Assembly: GCA_002315735.1 (NCBI GenBank) | Contig: DCIA01000013.1 | Span: forward strand, 151,435 to 215,434 | Reading direction: 5' to 3' | DNA length: 64,000 nt | Source: Clostridiales bacterium UBA1738 | Lineage (GTDB): Bacteria > Bacillota > Clostridia > UBA1381 | Shown here: positions 41,860 to 49,363 of the stretch, one piece after another | Position numbering within the stretch: position 1 is the first letter of the stretch | How the letters are laid out: every line of letters starts with the position of its first letter | The notes under the pieces: model-generated | The model's database searches: none | The model's input: only the letters and a program-made list of their open reading frames with translations | Told to the model about the DNA's origin: nothing | Made by a program: the position numbers and the translations under genes

Positions 41860-41888
41860 ATATTACCACATTCTTTCATTAAAGTCAA
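41860..41888 (-). promoter_or_regulatory. sigma-A promoter of rplS
   Basis: Minus strand: TTGACT, 17-bp spacer, TAATAT with a TGG extended -10. It defines the leader RNA and excludes the longer rplS reading frame. Confidence 0.8.
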
Positions 41889-41964
41889 TAGTTTTATTAA
41901 GATTTTTTATGAATAATATTGAAATAAGACAAGTATTATTTATTAAAGGGGGCAAGGAGATAAT

Positions 41965-43026
41965 ATGCGAATTAAAGGTACGAAAATGATTGTATTAACA
42001 AAACACAACTTAATACTTATTGCTCTTTTAATTGTCATTTCTATTTTTTGCATTGTTGCTGTAATTAGCATTTCTAAGACTAAATCTACCGTCGCATTTA
42101 ATGACTATAAACCGATAATAGAAACCGAATTACTCGGAAAAAAAGAGGAAAACATCTTAGAAAAGTGGAAGTCAAAAAAGACAAAAGTGCAAAATAGTAT
42201 TCTAAAATCTTTTTTTAATTTTAATGAAAATAATCCTCAAAATATTGAGTCGACAAAGGAAGCACCAATAAAGGAAGAACTTATTTCTTCAGAAATCAAA
42301 AAAGTGGACAAAGGTATGCAACTTTCAAACGCAACAAACTTTGATGTAAACCCCTACGACTTTATTGACAAAAAACTCAAATTTAAAATGGACAATAATG
42401 GTGCTCAAATCCTTATTGTGCACACCCATACAACCGAAAGTTACAGCGAAAATGAATATCCAAAAAACTCGCCCGACAGAAATCTTGACAACGAAAAAAA
42501 TATCGTCGCTGTTGGAAATGCTATGGCAGAAATTTTTGAAAAAAACAAAATTTCTACATATCACGATACAACAGTCCATGACTACCCATCATATAACGGT
42601 GCTTATCAAAGAGCCGAGCAAACAATTCGAAAGGATATAAAAAATAATAGTGGCATAAAGGTCGTTTTAGATGTTCATCGTGACGGCATAACAAAGGATG
42701 ACGGAACAAAGGTAAAACTGCTTACAGAAATTGACAAGAAAAAGGTCGCTCAAGTTATGCTTGTTGTTGGCACAAACAGCAACTTGCCCCACGATAATTG
42801 GCAAGAAAATTTTACACTTGCCTCAAAGATACAAGCAAAGGCAATAGAACTTTATCCGTCGCTTATGCGGCCTATAAATCTGCGAAAAGAGCGTTTTAAT
42901 GAACAAATAACTACCGGCTCATTGATAGTTGAAATAGGCACAAACGGTAATACATTAGAAGAAGCAGAAGAAGCAGGAAAAATGATAGCAGATGCAATAT
43001 CAAAAGTATTAAAGGAATGTGAGTAA
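41965..43026 (+). CDS. spoIIP: stage II sporulation protein P
   Basis: Peptidoglycan amidase/endopeptidase that works with SpoIID and SpoIIM during engulfment of the forespore. In the 353 residues, a membrane anchor (about 14-34) is followed by a variable linker (35-120) and the amidase domain. Its motifs are ILIVHTHTTESYS near 150, NIVAVGNAMAEIF, LDVHRDGI near 233 and GSLIVEIGTNGNT near 321. The His and Glu residues in these motifs are the expected metal ligands and catalytic acid. An AAGGAGAT ribosome site precedes the ATG. No clear sigma-E promoter could be picked out. It overlaps the next gene, suggesting a two-gene sporulation unit. Confidence 0.93.
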   Translation: MRIKGTKMIVLTKHNLILIALLIVISIFCIVAVISISKTKSTVAFNDYKPIIETELLGKKEENILEKWKSKKTKVQNSILKSFFNFNENNPQNIESTKEAPIKEELISSEIKKVDKGMQLSNATNFDVNPYDFIDKKLKFKMDNNGAQILIVHTHTTESYSENEYPKNSPDRNLDNEKNIVAVGNAMAEIFEKNKISTYHDTTVHDYPSYNGAYQRAEQTIRKDIKNNSGIKVVLDVHRDGITKDDGTKVKLLTEIDKKKVAQVMLVVGTNSNLPHDNWQENFTLASKIQAKAIELYPSLMRPINLRKERFNEQITTGSLIVEIGTNGNTLEEAEEAGKMIADAISKVLKECE

Positions 43027-43846
43027 CTTGATTAAAATTAGTAAACATTTATATATTCATTTTTCAACTTTTCTAATTTTCTTGACCTGTTTTTTTACAA
43101 AGCAATTAGATATACTTTTAGTTAGTTATTCTATGATAACAATTCACGAGTTTACCCACCTTCTTGCCTCCCGGATTATTGGGATAGAAATATCACAGAT
43201 TACCTTCTACCCCTTTGGGCTTAATTTAAAGCTAAAAAACCATATAATTTACAGCCTTTCCGATGAAATTCTGCTATATCTATCAGGGCCTATGATTAAT
43301 GAACTTTTGGCACTATTTGTTTCTTGTTTTTATAAAAATGGGAAATACTACGACCTTTTATATTGGAATAATATGGGACTTTTTATATTTAATATTCTCC
43401 CCATCACCCCAATGGACGGTGGTATGGTTATGAAAAGAATTTTATCCGACAAGTTTGGAAACAAAGTCGCAAATCGCATTTTATTCATAATAAAAATAGT
43501 TTTTCTATCAATTCTATCTATACTTGAAATAATTTTGGTGATATATAGCAGAAATAACATACGCTTAATTTTTGTGCTTGTGTTCCTGTTAGGAAATCTT
43601 TTTACAAACGAATCAAAATATAATATGAATTTTTTAAAGGAATTACTATATATCAAAAACAAATCAAAAAAAGACATTATTAAGGTGAATTTATTGGAAG
43701 TTAAGGAAAATTTTATTCCCCAAAAAGTTGCAGAATATTTTTCAATCGAAAAAAACTATATTATTTACATCAAAAACAGTGTCGGAAAAATTGTAGGAAT
43801 AAAAACAGAAGAGGAAATTATTGATGAAATTTTTAAAAACTCTTGA
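43019..43846 (+). CDS. SpoIVFB-like intramembrane metalloprotease (M50 family)
   Basis: A 275-residue site-2-protease-family membrane protein. The zinc motif HEFTH is near residue 43 within a membrane segment. The second motif ITPMDGG near 128 supplies the conserved Asp. A CBS-like C-terminal region follows (about 215-275). In sporulators SpoIVFB cleaves pro-sigma-K. The SpoIVFA partner is not encoded nearby, and sigma-K is not in view, so the exact role is inferred. The start is uncertain: GTG 43019 has an AAAGGA only 2 bases away, while TTG 43028 is 11 bases from it. It overlaps the spoIIP end. Confidence 0.82.
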   Translation: MSNLIKISKHLYIHFSTFLIFLTCFFTKQLDILLVSYSMITIHEFTHLLASRIIGIEISQITFYPFGLNLKLKNHIIYSLSDEILLYLSGPMINELLALFVSCFYKNGKYYDLLYWNNMGLFIFNILPITPMDGGMVMKRILSDKFGNKVANRILFIIKIVFLSILSILEIILVIYSRNNIRLIFVLVFLLGNLFTNESKYNMNFLKELLYIKNKSKKDIIKVNLLEVKENFIPQKVAEYFSIEKNYIIYIKNSVGKIVGIKTEEEIIDEIFKNS

Positions 43847-43878
43847 CTTTTTTAATTTTTATGTTATACTATTAATAA
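43843..43878 (+). promoter_or_regulatory. perR-rbr promoter with a Per-box-like operator
   Basis: TTGACT (43843-43848), 16-bp spacer, TATACT (43865-43870) with a TGT extended -10. A 15-bp sequence at 43864-43878 agrees with the Bacillus Per box at 11 of 14 defined positions and covers the -10, as expected for autoregulation. Confidence 0.65.
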
Positions 43879-43906
43879 TAATTCCTATTAGTGATAAGGA
43901 GAAATT

Positions 43907-44317
43907 ATGAAAAAGGATACTATAAATCGTCGCAATACAAAACAACGGGATATAGTTTTTAATTCCGTAACATCAAGGTGCGACCACCCTACCGCTGATG
44001 AAATTTATCTTGAAATCAACAAAGAGAATCCACATATAAGTAAGGGTACTGTATACAGAAATCTTAATATTCTTTCAAAAAATGGCAAGATTTCTCATAT
44101 CAAAGTCCCCGGTTCTGATAGGTTTGATTTAAGGCTTGACAATCATTATCATATTATCTGCACAGAATGTGGAAAGGTTGTTGATGCACCAATAGAATAT
44201 GAAAAAGAAGAAGACTCAATTGTCTCAAAATCAACAGGTTTTGAAATCAAAAGACACCGAACCGTATTTGAAGGCATATGTCCCGAGTGTAAGAAAAGTT
44301 TGTTAAAAACGGAATAA
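43907..44317 (+). CDS. perR: Fur-family peroxide-response regulator PerR
   Basis: Metal-dependent repressor that senses hydrogen peroxide by oxidation of iron-ligand histidines. The 136 residues have an N-terminal winged helix (about 10-80, including SKGTVYRNLNIL) and a dimerisation domain. The metal-site segment DRFDLRLDNHYH resembles PerR rather than Fur or Zur. Two CxxC pairs (CTEC near 85 and CPEC near 124) form the structural zinc site. It is followed 46 bases later by rubrerythrin, a typical PerR target, and a Per-box-like site overlaps its promoter. Confidence 0.9.
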   Translation: MKKDTINRRNTKQRDIVFNSVTSRCDHPTADEIYLEINKENPHISKGTVYRNLNILSKNGKISHIKVPGSDRFDLRLDNHYHIICTECGKVVDAPIEYEKEEDSIVSKSTGFEIKRHRTVFEGICPECKKSLLKTE

Positions 44318-44363
44318 AATTCCGAATAAATAAAAAAATAACATTAAGAAAAGAGGTATTATT

Positions 44364-44900
44364 ATGAACAAGTATCAAGGAACACAAACAGAAAAGAATC
44401 TGGAAGCTGCATTTGCAGGCGAATCACAAGCAAGAAACAAATACACATATTTTGCTTCAAAGGCTAAAAAGGAAGGTTTTGAACAAATTTCAGCACTATT
44501 TCAAAAAACTGCTGATAATGAAAAAGAACACGCAAAAATGTGGTTTAAAGAACTAAACGGAATTGGAGATACTGCTGAAAACTTAGCAGCAGCTGCTGAC
44601 GGCGAAAACTATGAATGGACAGATATGTATGAAGGTTTTGCAAAAACTGCTGAAGAAGAAGGTTTTAAAGACCTTGCAATCAAATTCAGATTAGTTGCAG
44701 CTATCGAAAAGAAACACGAAGAAAGATATCGTGCTCTACTTCACAATGTTGAAGCTCAAGAAGTATTCAAAAAGAGCGAAGTTAAGGTTTGGGAATGTCG
44801 CAACTGTGGTCATATCGTTGTTGGTGAAAACGCTCCTCTTGTTTGCCCAACTTGTGCTCACCCACAAAGTTACTTTGAAATTCACGCAGAAAATTATTAA
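44364..44900 (+). CDS. rbr: rubrerythrin
   Basis: Non-haem di-iron peroxidase of anaerobes that reduces hydrogen peroxide. The 178 residues comprise a four-helix ferritin-like domain with iron-ligand glutamates and histidine (AFAGESQARNKY, ADNEKEHAKMW, AAIEKKHEERY) and a C-terminal rubredoxin-like zinc-ribbon-type iron centre (CRNCG and CPTC). It is in an apparent operon with perR. A strong terminator follows. It indicates an anaerobic lifestyle with intermittent oxygen exposure. Confidence 0.97.
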   Translation: MNKYQGTQTEKNLEAAFAGESQARNKYTYFASKAKKEGFEQISALFQKTADNEKEHAKMWFKELNGIGDTAENLAAAADGENYEWTDMYEGFAKTAEEEGFKDLAIKFRLVAAIEKKHEERYRALLHNVEAQEVFKKSEVKVWECRNCGHIVVGENAPLVCPTCAHPQSYFEIHAENY

Positions 44901-44926
44901 TAAAAGTAAAACAAAAACGGTACTTC

Positions 44927-44960
44927 CGATTGGAAGTACCGTAATTTTTTGTATTCTTAT
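44927..44960 (+). terminator. bidirectional terminator between rbr and rpmA
   Basis: A perfect 11-bp stem ACGGTACTTCC/GGAAGTACCGT has a GATT loop, an A-rich left flank and a T-run on the right. It serves convergent rbr and rpmA. Confidence 0.92.
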
Positions 44961-45211
44961 GCAGAATATACGCTGCACTGCTTTTTGTCTTTGCCTTTTC
45001 TTTCGAACTTAACATTTCCATCGATTAGTGCAAACAATGTGTCATCGCTTCCGATACCAACATTGTTACCAGGATGAATCTTAGTTCCTCTTTGTCTTAC
45101 CAAAATATTGCCGGCAAGTACAAACTGTCCGTCAGCTCTCTTCACACCAAGACGTTTACTTTCGCTATCACGACCGTTTTTGGTGGAACCCATACCTTTT
45201 TTATGAGCCAT
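44957..45211 (-). CDS. rpmA: 50S ribosomal protein L27, without N-terminal extension
   Basis: Large-subunit protein whose N-terminus reaches the peptidyl-transferase centre. The 84 residues begin MAHKKGMGSTKNGRDSESKR, so the mature N-terminus is encoded directly. Most Firmicutes encode a short extension (about 9 residues ending in FF before the mature Ala) that the protease Prp removes. Neither that extension nor prp, which normally lies between rplU and rpmA, is present; only 41 bases separate the two r-protein genes. Co-transcribed with rplU. Confidence 0.96.
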   Translation of the reverse strand: MAHKKGMGSTKNGRDSESKRLGVKRADGQFVLAGNILVRQRGTKIHPGNNVGIGSDDTLFALIDGNVKFERKGKDKKQCSVYSA

Positions 45212-45252
45212 TTTAATTACACCTCAGCTTTCAGTTTGATTAATAATGCTGA

Positions 45253-45564
45253 TTAAGCATTGATTGATTCGATAGTCAACTTTGTATAAGGTTGTCTATG
45301 ACCTTTTTTAGAACGTTCATTTTTCTTTCTCTTCATCTTGAAGACATAGATTTTCTTAGCTTTACCTTGCTTTTCAACCTTTGCAGTTACAGTAGCACCG
45401 GCTACAACAGGAGCACCGAAGTTAACCTTATCGCCATCTGCAATAGCAAATACCTTATCAAAAGTAACTGTTGCGCCTTCTTCTGCTTCAAGCTTTTCAA
45501 CAAAGATAACACTACCTTGTTCTACCTTATACTGCTTGCCGCCTGTTTCAAAAATTGCGTACAT
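45253..45564 (-). CDS. rplU: 50S ribosomal protein L21
   Basis: Large-subunit protein binding 23S rRNA. The 103 residues start MYAIFETGGKQYKVEQG. The C-terminal KMKRKKNERSKKGHRQPYT block is diagnostic. AAGGAGGTG precedes the ATG. It is the first gene of rplU-rpmA, with its own promoter and a structured leader upstream. Confidence 0.97.
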   Translation of the reverse strand: MYAIFETGGKQYKVEQGSVIFVEKLEAEEGATVTFDKVFAIADGDKVNFGAPVVAGATVTAKVEKQGKAKKIYVFKMKRKKNERSKKGHRQPYTKLTIESINA

Positions 45565-45647
45565 AGTGTTGCACCTCCTTATAAATTTGAAGTCACGCCA
45601 AGACCGGTACCAATTACGGATTTATAACCAAGTTCTTATGCGGATAC
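45565..45647 (-). ncRNA. probable L21 leader
   Basis: About 80 nt lie between the expected transcription start and rplU. TTACGG near the 5' end can pair with CCGTAA about 27 nt later, followed by GGTACCGGTC and TGGCGTGAC blocks. The position and conserved-looking core suggest the L21 autoregulatory leader described in Gram-positives. No covariance search was done. Confidence 0.5.
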
Positions 45648-45653
45648 CGTAAG

Positions 45654-45682
45654 ATTATACCACACATATCTTCTTTTGTCAA
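45654..45682 (-). promoter_or_regulatory. sigma-A promoter of rplU-rpmA
   Basis: Minus strand: consensus TTGACA, 17-bp spacer, consensus TATAAT, preceded by TGTGG. A strong promoter as expected for ribosomal genes. Confidence 0.88.
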
Positions 45683-45689
45683 CATTTTT

Positions 45690-46595
45690 TTATTCTTTTT
45701 TCAAATTTACTCCCCATACTCCCAAAACTATCGGAATACACAAAAGTATCTGATAAATCGAAAATTTTTCGTCTAGTATCAATAGCCCTGCAAGAACAGA
45801 AACAACCGTTGTGATATTTGAAAAGGAAGATGATTTTATTACGCTTATATGTGACGTTGCATAGTTGTATAAAATAAATGCCAAGACCGAGGATATTATT
45901 GCAAGATAGCAAATTGATAGCACAAATTCCCAATGTGAAAATGCCCCTATTACAGATGGAACATAATCTTTTCCCATAGCCACTATACCTAATAGGTTAA
46001 ATCCGATCGCTCCGACAAAGAACATAAAATATGTTCTCTCAAATGGTGAAAAGTTTTTAGCTTCACTTCTACTAAGCACATTAAAAACCGCCGCAGAAAC
46101 AACTGCCCCAAAAAGCATAATTACGCCTAAAACCCTGTTTTGTTCGCCATTATTTGAAATCATCGACACTGCTCCAACCCCTAAAAGAGAAACAAGTGTG
46201 CATATACTTTGGAATGTTGTTGGCTTTTCACTTAAAAAAAGTGCCGATATTATCATTACCACGACAGGCACAAGGGCTATTATAAGTCCTGATAGCGCTG
46301 ACGATGTAAATGCTATTCCATAAAGTTCAAATACAAAATATAAAAACGGTTGGGCAATGCTCATAAGAAGTAATTTCCCAAGTTTCTTTCCCTTATAATC
46401 CACTTTTATTATTTTTGTTACGGCAAGCAAATTCATCACCAAAAATGCAATGGTAAATCTACTTGCCGACACAACGACCGGCTTGGTAAATCCAAGCGAA
46501 ATTTTGGAAAACATAAAACTAAATCCAAATATAAAGTTTGCCAAAAATGCTGCACCCATACCTAAAATTTGTGACTTTTCCTGTGTTATTTTCAT
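45690..46595 (-). CDS. EamA family transporter (drug/metabolite transporter superfamily)
   Basis: A 301-residue protein with ten membrane segments arranged as two five-helix EamA repeats (about 8-140 and 155-298). Repeat hallmarks are the first-helix FLANFIFGFSFMFSK and SALSGLIIALVPVVVMI in repeat 1, and ISSVLAFILYNYATSHI in repeat 2. The substrate is unknown; members export amino acids or other metabolites. It lies 14 bases after mazG and is co-transcribed with it. No terminator is evident before the rplU promoter. Confidence 0.88.
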   Translation of the reverse strand: MKITQEKSQILGMGAAFLANFIFGFSFMFSKISLGFTKPVVVSASRFTIAFLVMNLLAVTKIIKVDYKGKKLGKLLLMSIAQPFLYFVFELYGIAFTSSALSGLIIALVPVVVMIISALFLSEKPTTFQSICTLVSLLGVGAVSMISNNGEQNRVLGVIMLFGAVVSAAVFNVLSRSEAKNFSPFERTYFMFFVGAIGFNLLGIVAMGKDYVPSVIGAFSHWEFVLSICYLAIISSVLAFILYNYATSHISVIKSSSFSNITTVVSVLAGLLILDEKFSIYQILLCIPIVLGVWGVNLKKE

Positions 46596-46609
46596 TTCAT
46601 TGTCCTTTG

Positions 46610-47035
46610 TTAACTATTCTTCATTTTCTTTTCGATTTCTTTTATTGATTTCCAGAGTGCCAAACTCTCCTCGGGTGTTTCAGGTCTTTTCACATCTCCA
46701 AAAACGTGTGGATGTCTTCTTATCAATTTTTCAGAAAGCATTTGAACAACATCACTAAAATCAAAAGCATCTCGCTCATCTGCAATTTCACTATGCAAAA
46801 GCACTTGCAACAGCACATCTCCCAGTTCTTCGCATAAATTATTATCGTCCTTATTATCTATTGCAGCAATTACTTCTCCAGTTTCATCAATCAAGCATTT
46901 TTTCATGGATTCGTGTGTCTGCTCCCTATCCCACGCACAACCATTAGGGCTTCTTAGTATTGCCACAATTTCTAATAGTTCATTAATGTCATGTTTTTTC
47001 TTTTCTTCATATACTTTTCCGTTATACTCTCTCAT
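46610..47035 (-). CDS. mazG: MazG-family nucleotide pyrophosphohydrolase (single domain)
   Basis: House-cleaning NTP pyrophosphatase. The 141 residues cover a single MazG domain: CAWDREQTHESMKKCLIDE and ETGEVIAAI near 45-60, then CEELGDVLLQVLLHSEIA near 70-88, giving the ExxE...ExxD magnesium site. HPHVFGD and LALWKSIKEIEK close the domain. E. coli MazG has two such domains, while many Clostridia have this short form, sometimes fused to other enzymes. Its own promoter lies 30 bp upstream. Confidence 0.92.
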   Translation of the reverse strand: MREYNGKVYEEKKKHDINELLEIVAILRSPNGCAWDREQTHESMKKCLIDETGEVIAAIDNKDDNNLCEELGDVLLQVLLHSEIADERDAFDFSDVVQMLSEKLIRRHPHVFGDVKRPETPEESLALWKSIKEIEKKMKNS

Positions 47036-47064
47036 AAAATTCTCCTAAATATTTTAATATTAAA

Positions 47065-47093
47065 AGTTTACAGCCTATCCTAAATTTTGTCAA
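47065..47093 (-). promoter_or_regulatory. sigma-A promoter of mazG-eamA
   Basis: Minus strand: TTGACA, 17-bp spacer, TAAACT immediately preceded by CTG. Confidence 0.65.
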
Positions 47094-47117
47094 TAATAAT
47101 ATTTATTATATACAAAA

Positions 47118-47141
47118 AATCAGTCCAAAAATGAACTGATT
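47118..47141 (-). terminator. terminator after the 63-residue ORF
   Basis: A 9-bp stem AATCAGTTC/GGACTGATT with one G-U pair and a 6-base loop has a T-run on either side depending on strand. It ends the secreted-protein/small-ORF unit. Confidence 0.8.
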
Positions 47142-47157
47142 TTTTATGTACTCAAAA

Positions 47158-47349
47158 TTATTTAATAAAGTTTCTGTAATCAATACTATTTAGTACATTA
47201 CCACCATCTTCATCAAATGTTAATCCTTGAAGGTCAGAATCCTCAATAAAATTTTTTTGGTATGCCCAACTCAAAACATTGTTGTCCATAATAATCTCTG
47301 TCGTAAATTCTTCAAATTGGAAAACCGGCTTCTCATATATCTTTTTCAT
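47158..47349 (-). CDS. small protein of unknown function, 63 residues
   Basis: I do not recognise this gene. It begins MKKIYEKPVFQFEEFTTEIIM, a pattern seen at the start of many short Clostridial ORFs (a KxYEKP motif followed by a beta-prone stretch and a hydrophobic IIM). Residues 22-63 are acidic and Asn-rich, with no Cys, no signal peptide and no membrane segment. It is 18 bases downstream of the secreted protein and is followed by a terminator, so the two form one transcript. It could be a peptide precursor or a small partner of the secreted protein; neither is shown. Confidence 0.6.
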   Translation of the reverse strand: MKKIYEKPVFQFEEFTTEIIMDNNVLSWAYQKNFIEDSDLQGLTFDEDGGNVLNSIDYRNFIK

Positions 47350-47367
47350 AAATAGCCGACCTCCCCT

Positions 47368-48174
47368 TTACTGTGTATCTGCAACAGCAGTTGCAGTGAT
47401 ACTACTTAAATTTAGAGCAGGAACATTATACATAGTCGTGCCAAAAATAACAGAAAGTGTTCCGTTAATTTCATTATTTTTAAAGAATGTTTCAAGAGCA
47501 GTCAATTCATCGGTTGTAAAACCATATCTTTTAGTCACATTAGCCTTTGAATCGGTAAATTCAAATCCCGGTGTCGCACCAATGTCTTTTAGTGAGCCTG
47601 TTTTACTGCTGATTGTTGCCTTGCCAATAAAACCAATAGAATAGTGGTCAGCCGAAGCATTTTCACCAACACCTATATTATTTCCGTTAGCATCAAATGC
47701 AAGAATAAAATATGGAGCTGCACTATCTGTCCATTCCTTACTAGCTGATCTCATTTTAAGTTCTATTGAGCCAACCCTATAATAAAATCTTGTAATATTT
47801 CCGTCACCATCGTTCATTAATAGTGCATAAATGCCATCCTCGATATCTTTTATTACATATGAAAAACTTTTCGAAGTATTATCTAATGTATATTGATTTA
47901 TATATTGAAGATTACTATCGCTAATCTCATCAATTTGTCCATCATTTGCACACTTTGCACTCAAAACCGTTATCAGGTTCCCGACTTTTAGCGCAGATAA
48001 GTTAAAAGTTATTGTGTCACCCGTTCTAAACATAGGCAAGCTGCTTACGTCAGAAAAAGTTGTTGGATCTACAACTGACGAAAAATTTCTTCCGCCGGAA
48101 ATAGTTGCCGCAGAAACACAAGTCATCGAAAACAACAACACAGTTAAGGTAATTATGCCAATTAACTTTTTCAT
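47368..48174 (-). CDS. secreted protein of unknown function
   Basis: A 268-residue protein with a clear signal peptide (KK, a hydrophobic run about 5-20, then cleavage near VSAAT). The mature part has no membrane segment, no Cys-rich motif and no cell-wall anchor that I can see. It is rich in Ser, Asn, Asp and Gly and probably beta-structured, suggesting a secreted or surface-associated domain. The start at 48174 has GAGGAGAG upstream. A strong promoter (48211-48239) lies over the 3' end of the preceding nadD/yqeK gene. No family assignment is possible from reading alone. Confidence 0.75.
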   Translation of the reverse strand: MKKLIGIITLTVLLFSMTCVSAATISGGRNFSSVVDPTTFSDVSSLPMFRTGDTITFNLSALKVGNLITVLSAKCANDGQIDEISDSNLQYINQYTLDNTSKSFSYVIKDIEDGIYALLMNDGDGNITRFYYRVGSIELKMRSASKEWTDSAAPYFILAFDANGNNIGVGENASADHYSIGFIGKATISSKTGSLKDIGATPGFEFTDSKANVTKRYGFTTDELTALETFFKNNEINGTLSVIFGTTMYNVPALNLSSITATAVADTQ

Positions 48175-48210
48175 ACTCTCTCCTCTTCTCATATTTTCAT
48201 ATACGAATAT

Positions 48211-48239
48211 ATTATATATTAAAAAATAAATAATGTCAA
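48211..48239 (-). promoter_or_regulatory. sigma-A promoter of the secreted-protein/small-ORF unit
   Basis: Minus strand: consensus TTGACA, 17-bp spacer, consensus TATAAT. The -35 overlaps the last codons of the nadD/yqeK fusion. Confidence 0.85.
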
Positions 48240-49363
48240 GGTTTTTTATTTATTTTTTTCTCAAATTCTTTCATAATATTATATGCATTTGGGTGTATCG
48301 GTTTATTATCTTTTTTATTCACTCTGACGCTAGATTTAACACACTCATATAGTGCCTTATCTAAGTCTATCTTCGCATAATTTCTTATCATTTTAACATC
48401 AGGAAAAGTTCTTCCCATTTCTGTTAAATCTGCAACAAAAACGATTTTTTCCAAAAGCGACATTTCGGTTCTGCCTATCGTATGCCACCTAATTGCGTCA
48501 ATTATTTCACTATCCGAAACACCAAATTCGCATTTTGCAGTTTCCGCCCCTAATTTTGCGTGGATAAGTGCAGGGTTTTGAAGCTCGATTTCATCCAGTT
48601 CAACTTCCAAATCCTTACATTTTTCCATAAAATCAGGCATATTCTTTGCATTATCGTGTAAAAGTCCTGCAATTTCGGCTTTTTTTACATCGCAGCCATA
48701 TATTTTTGCAAGTTCCACTGCCATATCTCTAACGCCCAAACTATGCGAAAATCGTTCCGGTTTTAGCATTGTTTTTAATTTTTTTTCAAAATCAGGGACA
48801 TTTTGATACAAATGATTTCGTAAAATAAAACTCAAAACTTCGGCAGGCAAATATTTTGAAACATCTTCACCTTTTGCAATCTTTTCACGAATTCTACTTG
48901 ATGACACATCAAATTTTTCGCCTTTTATAACCTTTGCAAAATCAGATTCAATACTTCCGTCATCTCTATCATACACAAGGATTGTGCAAAGTTTTTTTAT
49001 TTCCAAAGGTTTATGCCACTTATCAAAATCACGAAGCGAATCCCCACCTATTATAAAATAAAGTTCATCATTTGGATAAATCTCCTTAAAATGCATAAGG
49101 CTATCCAAAGTATAGGAATATTCCTTACGATTTACTTCCCAATCGCACGCAAAAAAATCATTATAGCCCTTTAAAGCCCTTTTTACCATGATATGACGGA
49201 TTTTCCCGTCCAATATTGTTTGATTTTGCTTATGTGGGGGATTTCCGCTGGTTAGGAAAATCACTTTATCTAAGTCATACTGTTTTTTTGCTTCCAAAGC
49301 AATTTTTATATGTCCTAGATGTATTGGATTAAAAGTCCCACCCAAAATACCTATTTTGCACAT
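48236..49363 (-). CDS. nadD-yqeK: fused nicotinate-nucleotide adenylyltransferase (NadD) - YqeK HD hydrolase
   Basis: Two enzymes in one 375-residue chain. Residues 1-190 are NadD, which converts NaMN to deamido-NAD: GGTFNPIHLGH near residue 8, FIIGGDSLRDFDKWH near 103, and the C-terminal SSSRIREKI near 154. Residues from about 195 are YqeK, an HD-domain hydrolase: RFSHSLGVRDMA, LLHDNAKN with the HD pair, and IRWHTIGR. YqeK is now known as a symmetrical Ap4A hydrolase. The genes are normally adjacent but separate; no stop or frameshift lies between them here. Gene order yhbY-nadD-yqeK matches Firmicutes. Confidence 0.92.
   Translation of the reverse strand: MCKIGILGGTFNPIHLGHIKIALEAKKQYDLDKVIFLTSGNPPHKQNQTILDGKIRHIMVKRALKGYNDFFACDWEVNRKEYSYTLDSLMHFKEIYPNDELYFIIGGDSLRDFDKWHKPLEIKKLCTILVYDRDDGSIESDFAKVIKGEKFDVSSSRIREKIAKGEDVSKYLPAEVLSFILRNHLYQNVPDFEKKLKTMLKPERFSHSLGVRDMAVELAKIYGCDVKKAEIAGLLHDNAKNMPDFMEKCKDLEVELDEIELQNPALIHAKLGAETAKCEFGVSDSEIIDAIRWHTIGRTEMSLLEKIVFVADLTEMGRTFPDVKMIRNYAKIDLDKALYECVKSSVRVNKKDNKPIHPNAYNIMKEFEKKINKKP

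Noticed and set aside
41784..41888. N-terminally extended L19
   Set aside because: The upstream ATG is inside the -35 element. A ribosome site and normal length support the start at 41783.
41889..41964. Sigma-E or sigma-F promoter of spoIIP
   Set aside because: AT-rich candidates exist but none matches both -10 and -35 elements convincingly.
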